DNA from: Pseudomonadota bacterium
GTDB lineage: Bacteria; Pseudomonadota; Alphaproteobacteria; Rhizobiales; Tepidamorphaceae
NCBI GenBank assembly: GCA_023435545.1
Contig: JAEYRQ010000030.1
Location: forward strand, 1-14,659
Reading direction: 5' to 3'
DNA: 14,659 bases
A program made the translations under genes and the position numbers. Within the stretch, counting starts at the first letter, position 1; each line of letters opens with the position of its first letter. The notes below the pieces were generated by a model. The model was not told where the DNA came from. It saw only the letters and a list, made by a program, of their open reading frames with translations, and did no database searches. Of this stretch, positions 1-7,381 are shown piece by piece.

Positions 1-1
1 G

Positions 2-154
2 CCCGAATGGCTCTATTCCAAGATGGTATCGGGCTACACGCCGCAGGTGCCGGCCCTCGGCTCGCTGACAATGTCGGGCGCGGCGGTCCTGCTCATCCTT
101 GCCTATCTCTCATGGCTGGCCCTGACCGCGCGGCGTCGCCGCATGCGGGCGTGA
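2..154 (+). CDS. ABC transporter permease, C-terminal end (partial)
   Basis: The last 50 codons of a gene that begins left of the window, read in the frame starting at base 2 and ending at TGA 152-154. The peptide has a polar stretch, one hydrophobic membrane segment (around SGAAVLLILAYLSWLALTA) and a short basic cytoplasmic tail (ARRRRMRA). The segment GYTPQVPALGSL followed by a last membrane helix and an Arg-rich end is what C-termini of PotC-type permeases of polyamine/putrescine ABC importers look like. It would sit in the inner membrane. The SDR gene starts 39 bases later with its own Shine-Dalgarno sequence, so the importer and the SDR may share a transcript and the importer may bring in the amine handled by the microcompartment; that link is inference. 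Family assignment from 50 residues is tentative. Confidence 0.55.
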   Translation, partial: PEWLYSKMVSGYTPQVPALGSLTMSGAAVLLILAYLSWLALTARRRRMRA

Positions 155-193
155 CCGCCCTCAAGACCGCACAAGCAAACACGGAGGAACCCC

Positions 194-964
194 ATGCTGA
201 CATCCATCGCCGGAAAATCGGTCATCGTCACCGGAGCGAGCAAAGGCATCGGCAGGGGGATCGCGAGAGTCTTCGCCAATCAGGGCGCCAAGGTGCTGGT
301 GGTGGCGCGCGACGGCGCCGCAGCCGAAAAGGTCGCCGCCGAAATCGGCAACGGGGCGAAGGGGTTCTCCGCCGACGTCGCAGACTGGGACGGCGCGCAG
401 GCGATGGCGAAGGCGGCCGCCGATGCCTTCGGCGGCATCGACATCCTCTGCGCCAATGCCGGCGTCTATCCCCAGACCAAGCTGGAGGAGATGGACCCCT
501 CCGAATGGGACCTGGTGATGGGGACCAACCTCAAGGGCAATTTCCTGAGCGTGAAAGCCTGCCTGCCCTGGCTGAAGAAGTCCGGCGAGGGTCGCGTTAT
601 CTTCACCTCTTCGATTACCGGACCGGTGACCGGCTTTCCCGGCTGGGCACATTACGGCGCCTCCAAGTCCGGCCAGCTCGGCTTCATGCGCACCGCCTGC
701 ATCGAACTCGCCAAATACGGCATCACGGTCAACGCAGTGCTGCCCGGTAACATCATCACCGAGGGGCTCGAGGGTCTCGGCGAGGACTACCTGAAGACCA
801 TGGCGGCCTCGATCCCGCTGAAGAAGCTCGGCCGCGTCGAGGATATCGGCAACGCCGCCCTGTTCCTCGCCTCGCGCGAGGCCGGCTACATCACCGGCCA
901 GACCATCATCGTCGACGGCGGGCAGATCCTGCCGGAGTCTCTGGAGGCGATCGAGCAGGCGTGA
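194..964 (+). CDS. Short-chain dehydrogenase/reductase, candidate aminoacetone/1-amino-2-propanol oxidoreductase
   Basis: A 256-residue classical SDR, the usual length. Visible motifs are the dinucleotide-binding TGASKGIG (13-20), CANAG (86-90), the catalytic Ser around 140, YGASK with Tyr154 and Lys158, and the C-terminal IVDGG. Basic residues at Lys17 and Arg39 (after the second beta strand) favour NADP(H), as known for this family. The start is well fixed: GGAGGA at 183-188 lies 5 bases before ATG. RMM/aminoacetone-type BMC loci carry an SDR that interconverts aminoacetone and 1-amino-2-propanol, and this gene is the obvious counterpart, although two regulators on the opposite strand separate it from the shell operon. 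No shell-targeting extension is obvious; there is only a short helical tail after DGG. Being an SDR is certain from motifs; the substrate is inferred from context, and it could reduce another carbonyl. Confidence 0.85.
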   Translation: MLTSIAGKSVIVTGASKGIGRGIARVFANQGAKVLVVARDGAAAEKVAAEIGNGAKGFSADVADWDGAQAMAKAAADAFGGIDILCANAGVYPQTKLEEMDPSEWDLVMGTNLKGNFLSVKACLPWLKKSGEGRVIFTSSITGPVTGFPGWAHYGASKSGQLGFMRTACIELAKYGITVNAVLPGNIITEGLEGLGEDYLKTMAASIPLKKLGRVEDIGNAALFLASREAGYITGQTIIVDGGQILPESLEAIEQA

Positions 965-981
965 CGGAGTGCTTCGCTCGA

Positions 982-1020
982 CGTCATCCCGGACGGCCTT
1001 GAGGCCGAGCCGGGATGACG
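982..1020. repeat. CGTCATCCCGG inverted repeat, terminator-like hairpin between convergent genes
   Basis: Perfect 11-bp arms CGTCATCCCGG (982-992) and CCGGGATGACG (1010-1020), with an inner arm pair CGGCCT/AGGCCG (994-999 and 1002-1007). It lies between the convergent SDR and AraC genes, so it could end transcription from both sides although no U-tract follows. The same outer arms recur at 10586-10692, so it is a dispersed repeat of the kind scattered through alphaproteobacterial intergenic regions. Confidence 0.75.
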
Positions 1021-1048
1021 GAGGAGAAGCCAATCGGTAAGGCGCCCG

Positions 1049-2113
1049 CTACCCCTCGTGCAGCCGCGCCCTGACGCGGCGGGGCGAAGCGCCTGTCCAG
1101 CGACGCATGGCGCGCGAGAACGCCGAGAGCTCCGAATAGCCGAGCAACAGGGCAATCTCGGTCAGCGGCAGGTGGCGCTGGCCGAGATACGACATCGCCA
1201 GATCCCTGCGTGTGGTCTCGACCAGTTCCTTGAACTGCAGGCCCTCGGCCGCGAGCGCCCGCTGGATCGAGGACGGGGCCACTCTCAGATCTGCAGCGAC
1301 GGCCTCGATGGTCGGGTAGCCCCGCGGCAAGCGGCTGCGGACGGCGTTTCGCACCGAATCGAGCAGTTGCAGCGGCCGGCCCTCGACCTGTGACAGCTCG
1401 ATCAGGCACGAGCGCATGATCGTCATCAGCGTGAGGTCGCAGCCGGGCATCGGCCGCGACAGGATGTCGGGGCGGAACACCAGCGCGTTGGTGGGCTGGG
1501 CAAAGAAGATCGGCGCGCCGAAGGCCCGCTCGTGCTCGTCGGAATCGACGGGCTCGGGGTGCTCGAAGTGCACCTCCTCCGGCGCCCAGCCCGGCCCGCA
1601 GCATTCGCGCACCACGTTGAGGAACATGCCGAGCGAGAGTTCCGCATCCTGGCGGCGCGACAGGATGTCCGGCGCCTCGATCTGGTACTCCAGCCGCACC
1701 AGACCGTCGGCACCCTCGACGAGACGCATCGCCGAGGAATCCTGATGATACCGGAACAGCCCCACCAGGCTCTCGATGCCGGCGCCGAGCGTCGGCGCAG
1801 AGATCGCGGCATAGCCCCACAAGCCGAGGTCGCGCGGCTTGAACTGGTTGCCGAACCACAGGCCGAAATTGTCTTGCCGTGTGCGGCGCGAGGCTTCTTC
1901 GAACAGGGTGCAGAAATCGGCGAGCCTGAGCTTCAGCGTGGTCGCGCCGGCCAGTTCCGGAGCGATGCCGGCATTGCCGAATATGGAGTCGATGTCGCCT
2001 CGGCAGCCCTCGATGAACTCGACGATCCCCGTCGCCGCCGCGGCGATGATACGGGGCTGAGGGCCGCCCGCGCGGTCCCGGTAGCCGTCTGTGTTCGCAT
2101 CGCGGACGCCCAT
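1049..2113 (-). CDS. AraC-family transcriptional regulator with AraC-type ligand/dimerisation domain
   Basis: A 354-residue cytoplasmic transcription factor. The C-terminal third has the two helix-turn-helix units of the AraC family: IEAVAADLRVAPSSIQRAL (about 268-287) and LTEIALLLGYSELSAFSRAMRRWTG (about 317-341), the second carrying the family's GYSE-SAFSRAFxRWxG signature. The N-terminal 240 residues resemble the arabinose-binding-type domain found in OruR/ArgR-like regulators of amine and amino-acid catabolism. ATG at 2111-2113 is preceded by AGG seven bases upstream, a weak site. It runs in the same direction as the DeoR gene, whose stop is 103 bases away, and converges on the SDR. From its position it is the likely activator of the BMC locus or the transporter, responding to the amine substrate; that role is inference. 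Confidence 0.85.
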   Translation of the reverse strand: MGVRDANTDGYRDRAGGPQPRIIAAAATGIVEFIEGCRGDIDSIFGNAGIAPELAGATTLKLRLADFCTLFEEASRRTRQDNFGLWFGNQFKPRDLGLWGYAAISAPTLGAGIESLVGLFRYHQDSSAMRLVEGADGLVRLEYQIEAPDILSRRQDAELSLGMFLNVVRECCGPGWAPEEVHFEHPEPVDSDEHERAFGAPIFFAQPTNALVFRPDILSRPMPGCDLTLMTIMRSCLIELSQVEGRPLQLLDSVRNAVRSRLPRGYPTIEAVAADLRVAPSSIQRALAAEGLQFKELVETTRRDLAMSYLGQRHLPLTEIALLLGYSELSAFSRAMRRWTGASPRRVRARLHEG

Positions 2114-2216
2114 CGAGCCTCATTCGCCTCAGAAACGGGCACTCGGTCGTGCTGCCTGATATCTCAGCATTGCATAGGCGTCCTCTGCCGATCAAGCATC
2201 GCGCGCCGTCCCGGAT

Positions 2217-2984
2217 CTAGCCGCCCGGCCCCGCGACCAGAACGCGCGCATCGGCCCTGGCGAGCGCCACCGCGAGCCCACCCTTTGGGGCAGCGTCGGT
2301 TACCAGGGTCGTCAGCGGGCTCCATGGCCCGTAGACGGTGAGCGACGGGCGTTCGAACTTCGAATGGTCGGCCAATACGCAGGTCGCCGATGACCGGCGC
2401 ATCATCGCCCCGTAGACCGCCGCCGGCGCGATCGCGGCGTCGTTCGGTCCCTCTTCGGTCAACCCGGTGGCGCCGAGGAAGGCGCGGTTGGCGCGGAACC
2501 GGTTGAGCGCCTCGATGGTGTCGGCGCCATGGATCAGACCCTCCCGCCCGTCATACAGCCCCGGCAGCATCAGTACCTTGATCAGCGCATTCGTCGACAG
2601 CGTCATCGCGATGCTGAACGCATGGGTGATGACGGTGAGGGGCAGCGGCTCGGCCGCCAGACGGCGGGCGAAATGCAGGGTCGTCGCCCCGCCGCCGATC
2701 ATCACGATGTCGTTGCGCTCGACCAGACCGACGGCGGCCTCGGCGATGCGCTCGCGCTCTTCGACCATCAGCGCCTGACGCTCGGCCAGCGCCGGCTCGT
2801 AGGTGATCGGGCTCACCGCGCCGCCATAGGTGCGGCTGATCAGGCCCTTCTCGTCCAGTTCGGCCAAGTCGCGCCGGATGGTCTCGCGTGAGACGCCGAG
2901 CCGGTCGGCGAGATCGCCGACGCGCATCGCCGGCGCGGCACGCAGTTCCGCGACGATCCTGTCCTGCCTGTCAGCCTTCGACAC
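2217..2984 (-). CDS. DeoR/GlpR-family transcriptional repressor
   Basis: A 255-residue regulator of typical DeoR length. The N-terminal winged helix is clear, with the family signature running from about residue 20 to 47 (VGDLADRLGVSRETIRRDL...). The C-terminal sugar-isomerase-like effector domain shows GGGATT (97-102), GATGL (171-175) and the conserved ADHSKF (205-210). DeoR proteins usually bind phosphorylated metabolites, which would fit aminopropanol phosphate, the expected kinase product; this is inference. The start is GTG at 2982-2984, chosen because GGGAG (2991-2995) lies six bases upstream and no ATG is nearby. It is divergent from the BMC operon across a 219-base gap, the classic place for a repressor that controls both itself and the neighbouring operon. 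Confidence 0.88.
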   Translation of the reverse strand: MSKADRQDRIVAELRAAPAMRVGDLADRLGVSRETIRRDLAELDEKGLISRTYGGAVSPITYEPALAERQALMVEERERIAEAAVGLVERNDIVMIGGGATTLHFARRLAAEPLPLTVITHAFSIAMTLSTNALIKVLMLPGLYDGREGLIHGADTIEALNRFRANRAFLGATGLTEEGPNDAAIAPAAVYGAMMRRSSATCVLADHSKFERPSLTVYGPWSPLTTLVTDAAPKGGLAVALARADARVLVAGPGG

Positions 2985-3142
2985 TGTCCGCTCCCGAACG
3001 ACGGCGGCCCCAAAACTCAGCGAGGGTCACCGTACCGTCATCATCGGCTGCATCAGCCGAATTGGCAACCCGGTCAATCAAGGCCGCCGCTAGCCACATC
3101 CATACCCGCTTCTCTGCGTTGATTCCCGATAATTTTGCCCAC

Positions 3143-3171
3143 TTTACAACATCTATATGTGGTGCTACGGT
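3143..3171 (+). promoter_or_regulatory. Candidate sigma-70 promoter of the BMC operon
   Basis: TTTACA (3143-3148) and TACGGT (3166-3171) are separated by 17 bases inside an AT-rich island (about 3124-3180) that stands out from the GC-rich surroundings. They lie 32 bases before the first operon ATG. The -10 match is poor, so this is a candidate only. Confidence 0.35.
3146..3163. promoter_or_regulatory. Candidate operator in the DeoR/BMC divergent region
   Basis: Imperfect inverted repeat ACAACAT-CTAT-ATGTGGT, 6 of 7 pairs matching around a 4-base spacer, lying between the proposed -35 and -10 boxes. A repressor bound here would block the operon promoter. DeoR is the nearest candidate protein. 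Only one copy is visible, so the assignment is weak. Confidence 0.3.
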
Positions 3172-3203
3172 CATTATTGATCCGAAGCCAGTCGAGGATT
3201 GCC

Positions 3204-4484
3204 ATGTTCGACTACGGCCTGTTCCGATTCGCCTCCAAGGAGGATCTGATCGAGAAGTCGATCCGCTACTGGAACCCGGACAAGACCCGGTTCTGGCAGG
3301 GTGTCGGCGTCGACCTGGTGATCGACCGGCGCGAGGGCTACTGCCTCTACGACATGAGCGGGCGGCGCCTGATCGACCTGCACCTCAACGGCGGCACCTA
3401 CAATTTCGGACACAGACATCCGGAACTCGTCGAGACGCTGAAATACGCCGTCGATTATTTCGACATGGGCAACCACTGGTTCCCGTCGGTCGCCCGCGCC
3501 GCCCTGTCGGAGAAGCTGGTCGCCGGCGCCCCGGGACTCAGCTTCGCGGTGTTCGGGGCCGGCGGCGCCGAGGCGGTTGAAATCGCGCTGAAGAGCGCGC
3601 GCTACGCCACCAAGCGCCGCAAGATCGTCTCGGTTATCAAGGCTTATCACGGTCATTCCGGCCTGTCGGTTGCCACAGGCGATGACCGGTTCTCCAAGAT
3701 CTTCCTCGCCGACAATCCCGACGAGTTCCTCCGCGTGCCGTTCAACGACGTCGAGGCGCTGGCGCGTACACTTGCCGGCAACGACGTCGCGGCATTGATC
3801 ATGGAGACGATCCCGGCGACCTACGGCTTCCCGATGCCCAACGAGGGCTATCTCGCCGCCTGCCGCGATCTCTGCTCCCGGCACGGAACCATCTACATCG
3901 CCGACGAGGTCCAGACCGGCCTCCGGCGCACCGGCGAGCTCTGGGGCTGGCAGACCTACGGCATCCAGCCCGACATCTTCGTCACCGCCAAGGGTCTCGG
4001 CGGCGGACTCTATCCGATCTCGGCAGCGGTGGTGAACGAGCGGACCGGCGGCTGGCTCAACGAGGACGGCGCGGCCCACATCTCCACCTCCGGCGGCGCC
4101 GAGCTCGGTTGCATCCTCGCCCACAAGGTGCTGGAGATGCTGGAGCGGCCGGAGGTGATCGCCAACGTCCACGCCGTCACCGAGTTCTTCCGGGACGGCA
4201 TGGCGCGGATGATGCGCCGGCACGCCGACATCTTCGTCGGCGTCCGCCAGAAGGGCGTCGTGCTCGGCCTCGAGTTCGACCATCCCGAGGGCGCGGTGTT
4301 CGTCTCCCGCGCACTCTACGAGCACGGCGTCTGGGCGATCTTCTCCTCGCTGGACAAGCGTGTGCTGCAGTTCAAGCCTGGTGTGCTGCTGTCGCAGGAG
4401 ATGTGCCTGGAGATCCTCGACCGGTTCGACGCGGCCATGCCCAGGGCGCGCGAACTGATGCACGCCGCCAAGAAAGCAGCCTGA
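3204..4484 (+). CDS. Class III PLP-dependent aminotransferase-fold enzyme, probable aminopropanol-phosphate phospholyase
   Basis: A 426-residue fold-type I PLP enzyme of the class III (ornithine/GABA aminotransferase-like) family. It shows the cofactor-binding GAGGAEAVE (118-126), Tyr148-His149 (AYHG) stacking on the ring, Asp234 in IADEVQTG, and the Schiff-base Lys263 in TAKGLGGGLYP. The frame is open further upstream, but ATG 3204 is preferred because GAGG (3194-3197) sits six bases before it and the N-terminus then matches family length; the alternative start at 3135 would fall within the promoter region. Family members related to ethanolamine-phosphate phospholyase do not transaminate but eliminate ammonia and phosphate. 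With an amino-alcohol kinase and a CoA-acylating aldehyde dehydrogenase in the same operon, conversion of 1-amino-2-propanol phosphate to propionaldehyde is the likely reaction. A true transaminase remains possible. First gene of the operon, 10 bases before the next. Confidence 0.85.
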   Translation: MFDYGLFRFASKEDLIEKSIRYWNPDKTRFWQGVGVDLVIDRREGYCLYDMSGRRLIDLHLNGGTYNFGHRHPELVETLKYAVDYFDMGNHWFPSVARAALSEKLVAGAPGLSFAVFGAGGAEAVEIALKSARYATKRRKIVSVIKAYHGHSGLSVATGDDRFSKIFLADNPDEFLRVPFNDVEALARTLAGNDVAALIMETIPATYGFPMPNEGYLAACRDLCSRHGTIYIADEVQTGLRRTGELWGWQTYGIQPDIFVTAKGLGGGLYPISAAVVNERTGGWLNEDGAAHISTSGGAELGCILAHKVLEMLERPEVIANVHAVTEFFRDGMARMMRRHADIFVGVRQKGVVLGLEFDHPEGAVFVSRALYEHGVWAIFSSLDKRVLQFKPGVLLSQEMCLEILDRFDAAMPRARELMHAAKKAA

Positions 4485-4494
4485 GGACCGGCAG

Positions 4495-6027
4495 ATGAGC
4501 GCCATCGAAGATCGCCCCCGTATGCAGGTGCCCGACGCCGCGCTGGAGCGCGGCCGGCTGATGCTGGAGCGGGCCCGCTGGGCCGCCGCGAAGCTCGCGA
4601 AGATGGACCGCCCCGCGATCATGGCCGCCGTAGATGCGGCAGCCGCCGCCGGCCATGCCCGAGCCCGCGAGTTCGCCGAACGCGCGGTCGCCGAGACCGG
4701 CTATGGCGTCGTCGCCCACAAGGTCATCAAGAACGAGGCCTGCTCGAAGGGCATCGTCGATCTCTACCGGAACCAGGATTTCGTCTCGCCGCGCATCGAC
4801 GCGGCCCGCAAGATGGTCGAGCTGCCGCGCCCGGCCGGCGTGATCTTCGCGCTGGTGCCGGTGACCAATCCGGTGGCGACGGTGTTCTTCAAGAGCCTGC
4901 TCGGCCTGATGACCCGCAATGCCGTCATCGTCAGCCCGCATCCGGGCGCCAAGGGGGTCTGCGCCGACGCCGCGAAGGCGCTCGCCGCCGCCGCGACCGC
5001 CGCCGGCGCCCCGGACGGCGCCATCCAGGTGATCGAGGAGCCGACGATCCCGCTGATCGAGGCGCTGATGTCGGACGACCGGGTCGACCTGATCGTCGCG
5101 ACCGGCGGCCCGGCCGTGGTCAAGGCCGCCTATCGCTCCGGCAACCCGGCGCTCGGCGTCGGACCCGGCAATGCTCCCGTGCTGGTCGACGACACCGCCG
5201 ACATCGCTCTCGCGGCGAAGCGGATCGTCGAGTCGAAATCCTTCGACAATTCGATCCTCTGCACCAACGAATCAACGGTCCTCGCCTATGAGGGCATCGC
5301 CGAGCGGCTGCTCTCCGACCTGAAGAAGGCGGGCGCCCACATCTGCACGGCGGAGGAAGCCGCCAAGGTCCGCGCGCTGCTGTTCCACGAGGACGGCTTC
5401 AACACCGCTGTCATCGGCAAGGATGCCTCGTGGATCGCCGAGAAGGCAGGCTTCCGGGCGCCGGGCGCGAGGATCCTGGTGACGCCGGTCAGCCTGGTGC
5501 AGCCGGAGGAGAAGCTCGTCCGCGAGAAGCTCTGCCCGGTGCTGGCGTTTGCCCGCGTCGGTGGCCTCGATCAGGGGATCGCATCGGCCCGCTCGATGAT
5601 GCGGCGTTCCGGGCGCGGCCATTCCGCTGTCGTGCACTCCACCGACGAGGCGACGATCATGGCATTCGCCGCAGCCGTGCCGGCGCTCAGGGTCGCCGTC
5701 AATGTCGGCTGCTCGCTCGGCGCGTCGGGCTTCGAGACCCATCTCGGCCCGTCGATGACCATCGGCACCGGCTTCGTCGGCGGCTCCTCGATCGGCGACA
5801 ACCTGACGCCGGACCATTTCGTGCAGGTCTCGCGGATCGCCTACAACAAGGCGGATGCCGTGCCGTTCGGTTGCTTCGAGGGGCTCGACCCGCTGCGGCT
5901 GGACGAGGCGCCGCCAGCTTCCCCCCGGCTCACAGCCATCGCCGGCGGCCAGATCCCGGCCGACGCGCTGCGCGCCGAGTTGCGCAGGCTGATCCTCGAG
6001 GAGCTCAACGCGGTCCTGGCCGCGTGA
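4495..6027 (+). CDS. CoA-acylating aldehyde dehydrogenase with C-terminal encapsulation peptide
   Basis: A 510-residue member of the acylating aldehyde dehydrogenase group (EutE/PduP/AdhE type), which oxidises an aldehyde to acyl-CoA with NAD+. Visible features are VPVTNPVATVFFKSLL (121-136), RNAVIVSPHPGAK (141-153), ATGGPAVVKAAY (211-222), GPGNAPV (223-229) and the catalytic Cys256 in SFDNSILCTNES. In contrast to hydrolytic ALDHs it follows the EutE/AdhE pattern around the cysteine. After the catalytic domain a loop rich in Pro and Ala (about 467-488) leads to an amphipathic helix ALRAELRRLILEELNAVL near the C-terminus, the layout of BMC encapsulation peptides, so this is the signature lumen enzyme. 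GAGGA (4483-4487) precedes ATG 4495. In the aminoacetone pathway the substrate would be propionaldehyde and the product propionyl-CoA; substrate is inferred from context. Confidence 0.92.
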   Translation: MSAIEDRPRMQVPDAALERGRLMLERARWAAAKLAKMDRPAIMAAVDAAAAAGHARAREFAERAVAETGYGVVAHKVIKNEACSKGIVDLYRNQDFVSPRIDAARKMVELPRPAGVIFALVPVTNPVATVFFKSLLGLMTRNAVIVSPHPGAKGVCADAAKALAAAATAAGAPDGAIQVIEEPTIPLIEALMSDDRVDLIVATGGPAVVKAAYRSGNPALGVGPGNAPVLVDDTADIALAAKRIVESKSFDNSILCTNESTVLAYEGIAERLLSDLKKAGAHICTAEEAAKVRALLFHEDGFNTAVIGKDASWIAEKAGFRAPGARILVTPVSLVQPEEKLVREKLCPVLAFARVGGLDQGIASARSMMRRSGRGHSAVVHSTDEATIMAFAAAVPALRVAVNVGCSLGASGFETHLGPSMTIGTGFVGGSSIGDNLTPDHFVQVSRIAYNKADAVPFGCFEGLDPLRLDEAPPASPRLTAIAGGQIPADALRAELRRLILEELNAVLAA

Positions 6028-6041
6028 GAGGCTGATCACCG

Positions 6042-6647
6042 ATGGCGACCCTGCGCTCCTTCATCTTCATCGACCAGCTGCAGCCGCAGACCATGTGCTA
6101 CCTCGGCACCTGGATCCGCGGCTCGCTGCCGCGCACCAACATGGCCGCGCAGATCATCGAGGTGGCGCCGGGTCTCGACATCGAGCCGCTGACCGACACC
6201 GCGCTGAAGGAGGCCGAGGTGCGCGGCGGCATCCTCGTCGTCGAGCGCCAGTTTGGTTATCTGGAGTTCCATTCCCGCTCGACCTCCGCCGTGAAGGCCG
6301 CCGCCCAGGCGGTGCTGCGGGCGCTGAAGGTGAGCGAGGGTGACGCGATGCGCCCGAAGATCCTGGCTTCCAAGATCGTCACCCGCATCGACCCGATGCA
6401 CGCCTTCCTGATCAACCGGAACAAGGGCGGCTCGATGATCCTCGGCGGCGAGACGCTGTTCGTGCTGGAGACCGAGCCCGCCGCCTACGCCATCCTCGCC
6501 GCCAACGAGGCCGAGAAGGCCGCCAACATCAAGATCGTCGACTACCGGATGATCGGCGCTACAGGGCGGGTCTACTTGTCCGGCTCCGAGGCCGAGGTCA
6601 GGGCCGCGGCGACCGCCGCCGAGACCGCGCTGGAGATGGTGGCATGA
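6042..6647 (+). CDS. Microcompartment shell protein, tandem permuted BMC-T (first copy)
   Basis: A 201-residue protein made of two BMC domains (about 1-98 and 101-201). Each half carries the core pattern of strand, helix and strand seen as IIEVAPGLDIEPLTDTAL...GILVVERQFGYLEFHS, then ETLFVLETEPAAYAILAANEAE...YRMIGATGRVYLSG. In each half strands that close a canonical BMC-H domain come first, so the domains look circularly permuted, as in EutL/CsoS1D-type proteins. It should form a pseudohexameric trimer that tiles the shell facets, possibly with a gated pore. It starts 14 bases after the aldehyde dehydrogenase stop with GAGAGG just upstream, and its stop overlaps the next start (ATGA, 6644-6647), implying coupled translation. 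Clearly a paralogue of the shell gene at 7680-8369. BMC-T class is confident; pore state cannot be told. Confidence 0.9.
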   Translation: MATLRSFIFIDQLQPQTMCYLGTWIRGSLPRTNMAAQIIEVAPGLDIEPLTDTALKEAEVRGGILVVERQFGYLEFHSRSTSAVKAAAQAVLRALKVSEGDAMRPKILASKIVTRIDPMHAFLINRNKGGSMILGGETLFVLETEPAAYAILAANEAEKAANIKIVDYRMIGATGRVYLSGSEAEVRAAATAAETALEMVA

Positions 6648-7084
6648 GCGAGAGCGACCTGCGCGCCATGGTCCGCGAGGTCCTGGGCGAACTGCTCAGG
6701 GCCCGAAAGCCGGCGCTGACCTCGGCAACGCCCGCCACTGGAACGGCTCCGGTGGTCGAGCCGGTGCAGATCGCGACCGATGCCGATCTCTCAGCCTTCG
6801 TCGCCCGGCTGATCGCCCGGCTCGACGATCCGGCAACTGGTGCTGCCTTGCGCGCCGGGCGGCACGGCTTCACGCTGGCGAAGCCGGCCGCGGCCCCGTC
6901 GGCGCCAACCCTGCCCGCGCCGGCGAACGGTGCGAGTGTGGTGCTGACCGGCACGATCACCGAGGCGCGGATCGCCAGGCTCGACGCGGGAACCCGCATC
7001 ACGCTCGGACCCGGCGCCGTCATGACCCCGCTGGCGCGCGACAAGGCCCGCGCCAGGGGGCTCGTCATTGAGAGGAAACGCTGA
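6644..7084 (+). CDS. Conserved-position BMC-associated protein of unknown function with N-terminal encapsulation-peptide-like helix
   Basis: A 146-residue protein that I cannot name. Residues 3-22 (SDLRAMVREVLGELL...) form a short amphipathic helix of the encapsulation-peptide type. A Pro/Ala/Thr-rich linker (about 23-41) follows, then a second predicted helical stretch (43-72, DLSAFVARLIARLDD), another Pro/Ala linker (81-96), and a compact basic C-terminal module (97-146) with LTGTITEARI, a GPGAVMTPLARDKARARG motif and an Arg/Lys end. The TPLARDxAxxxG motif resembles short segments seen in other BMC accessory proteins such as EutT and EutQ; this is recall, not a search. It overlaps both neighbours (ATGA at 6644-6647, TGATG at 7082-7086), so it is translated with BMC-T and BMC-P. 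A scaffold linking cargo to shell is a reasonable guess; no enzymatic motif is visible. Confidence 0.75.
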   Translation: MSESDLRAMVREVLGELLRARKPALTSATPATGTAPVVEPVQIATDADLSAFVARLIARLDDPATGAALRAGRHGFTLAKPAAAPSAPTLPAPANGASVVLTGTITEARIARLDAGTRITLGPGAVMTPLARDKARARGLVIERKR

Positions 7085-7347
7085 TGCTGCGCGCAACCGT
7101 CACCGGCCGCATCTGGTCGACGAAGCGGCTCAAGGAAGTTCCTGCGGGATCGATCCTCGAGGTCCTCGTCGACGAAAGCTCGACCCGCCTGCTCGCCTTC
7201 GATCCGCTGGGCTGCGGCGAGGGCGAGAACGTCATCGTCGCCACCGGCTCGGTCGCCGCCGCCTGGTTCCCGGGCGAGGCGCCGCCGATCGATGCACTGA
7301 TCATCGGCTCCATCGACGAAACCGCACCGGCCCGGAAGGGCAAGTAA
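7084..7347 (+). CDS. Microcompartment vertex protein BMC-P (EutN/CcmL family)
   Basis: An 87-residue EutN/CcmL-type protein, the normal size. The sequence begins [15 protein letters not shown], then [12 protein letters not shown], continues through [21 protein letters not shown], and ends with [13 protein letters not shown], the beta-barrel pattern of pentamers that cap the icosahedral vertices of the shell. Start ATG 7084 overlaps the preceding stop by one base, with AGAGGA (7071-7076) placed seven bases upstream. A single BMC-P gene among three other shell genes is the minimum for a closed shell. The frame ends 34 bases before the BMC-H start. Confidence 0.94.
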   Translation: MLRATVTGRIWSTKRLKEVPAGSILEVLVDESSTRLLAFDPLGCGEGENVIVATGSVAAAWFPGEAPPIDALIIGSIDETAPARKGK

Positions 7348-7381
7348 CCCCGTTCTACCGGACATCAGGGAGAGAACCGTC

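Noticed and set aside
984..2195. Alternative 403-codon minus-strand frame over the AraC gene
   Set aside because: Composition is Arg/Pro-rich and lacks the HTH motifs that are clear in the other frame; it also reads through the hairpin repeat.
3135..3203. Earlier ATG for the PLP enzyme giving 23 extra residues
   Set aside because: The extra residues come from the AT-rich promoter patch, and the ATG at 3204 has a proper ribosome site.
3174..4622. Long minus-strand open frame opposite the PLP enzyme
   Set aside because: It mirrors the codons of the real gene, has no ribosome site or domain, and runs across the boundary of two plus-strand genes.
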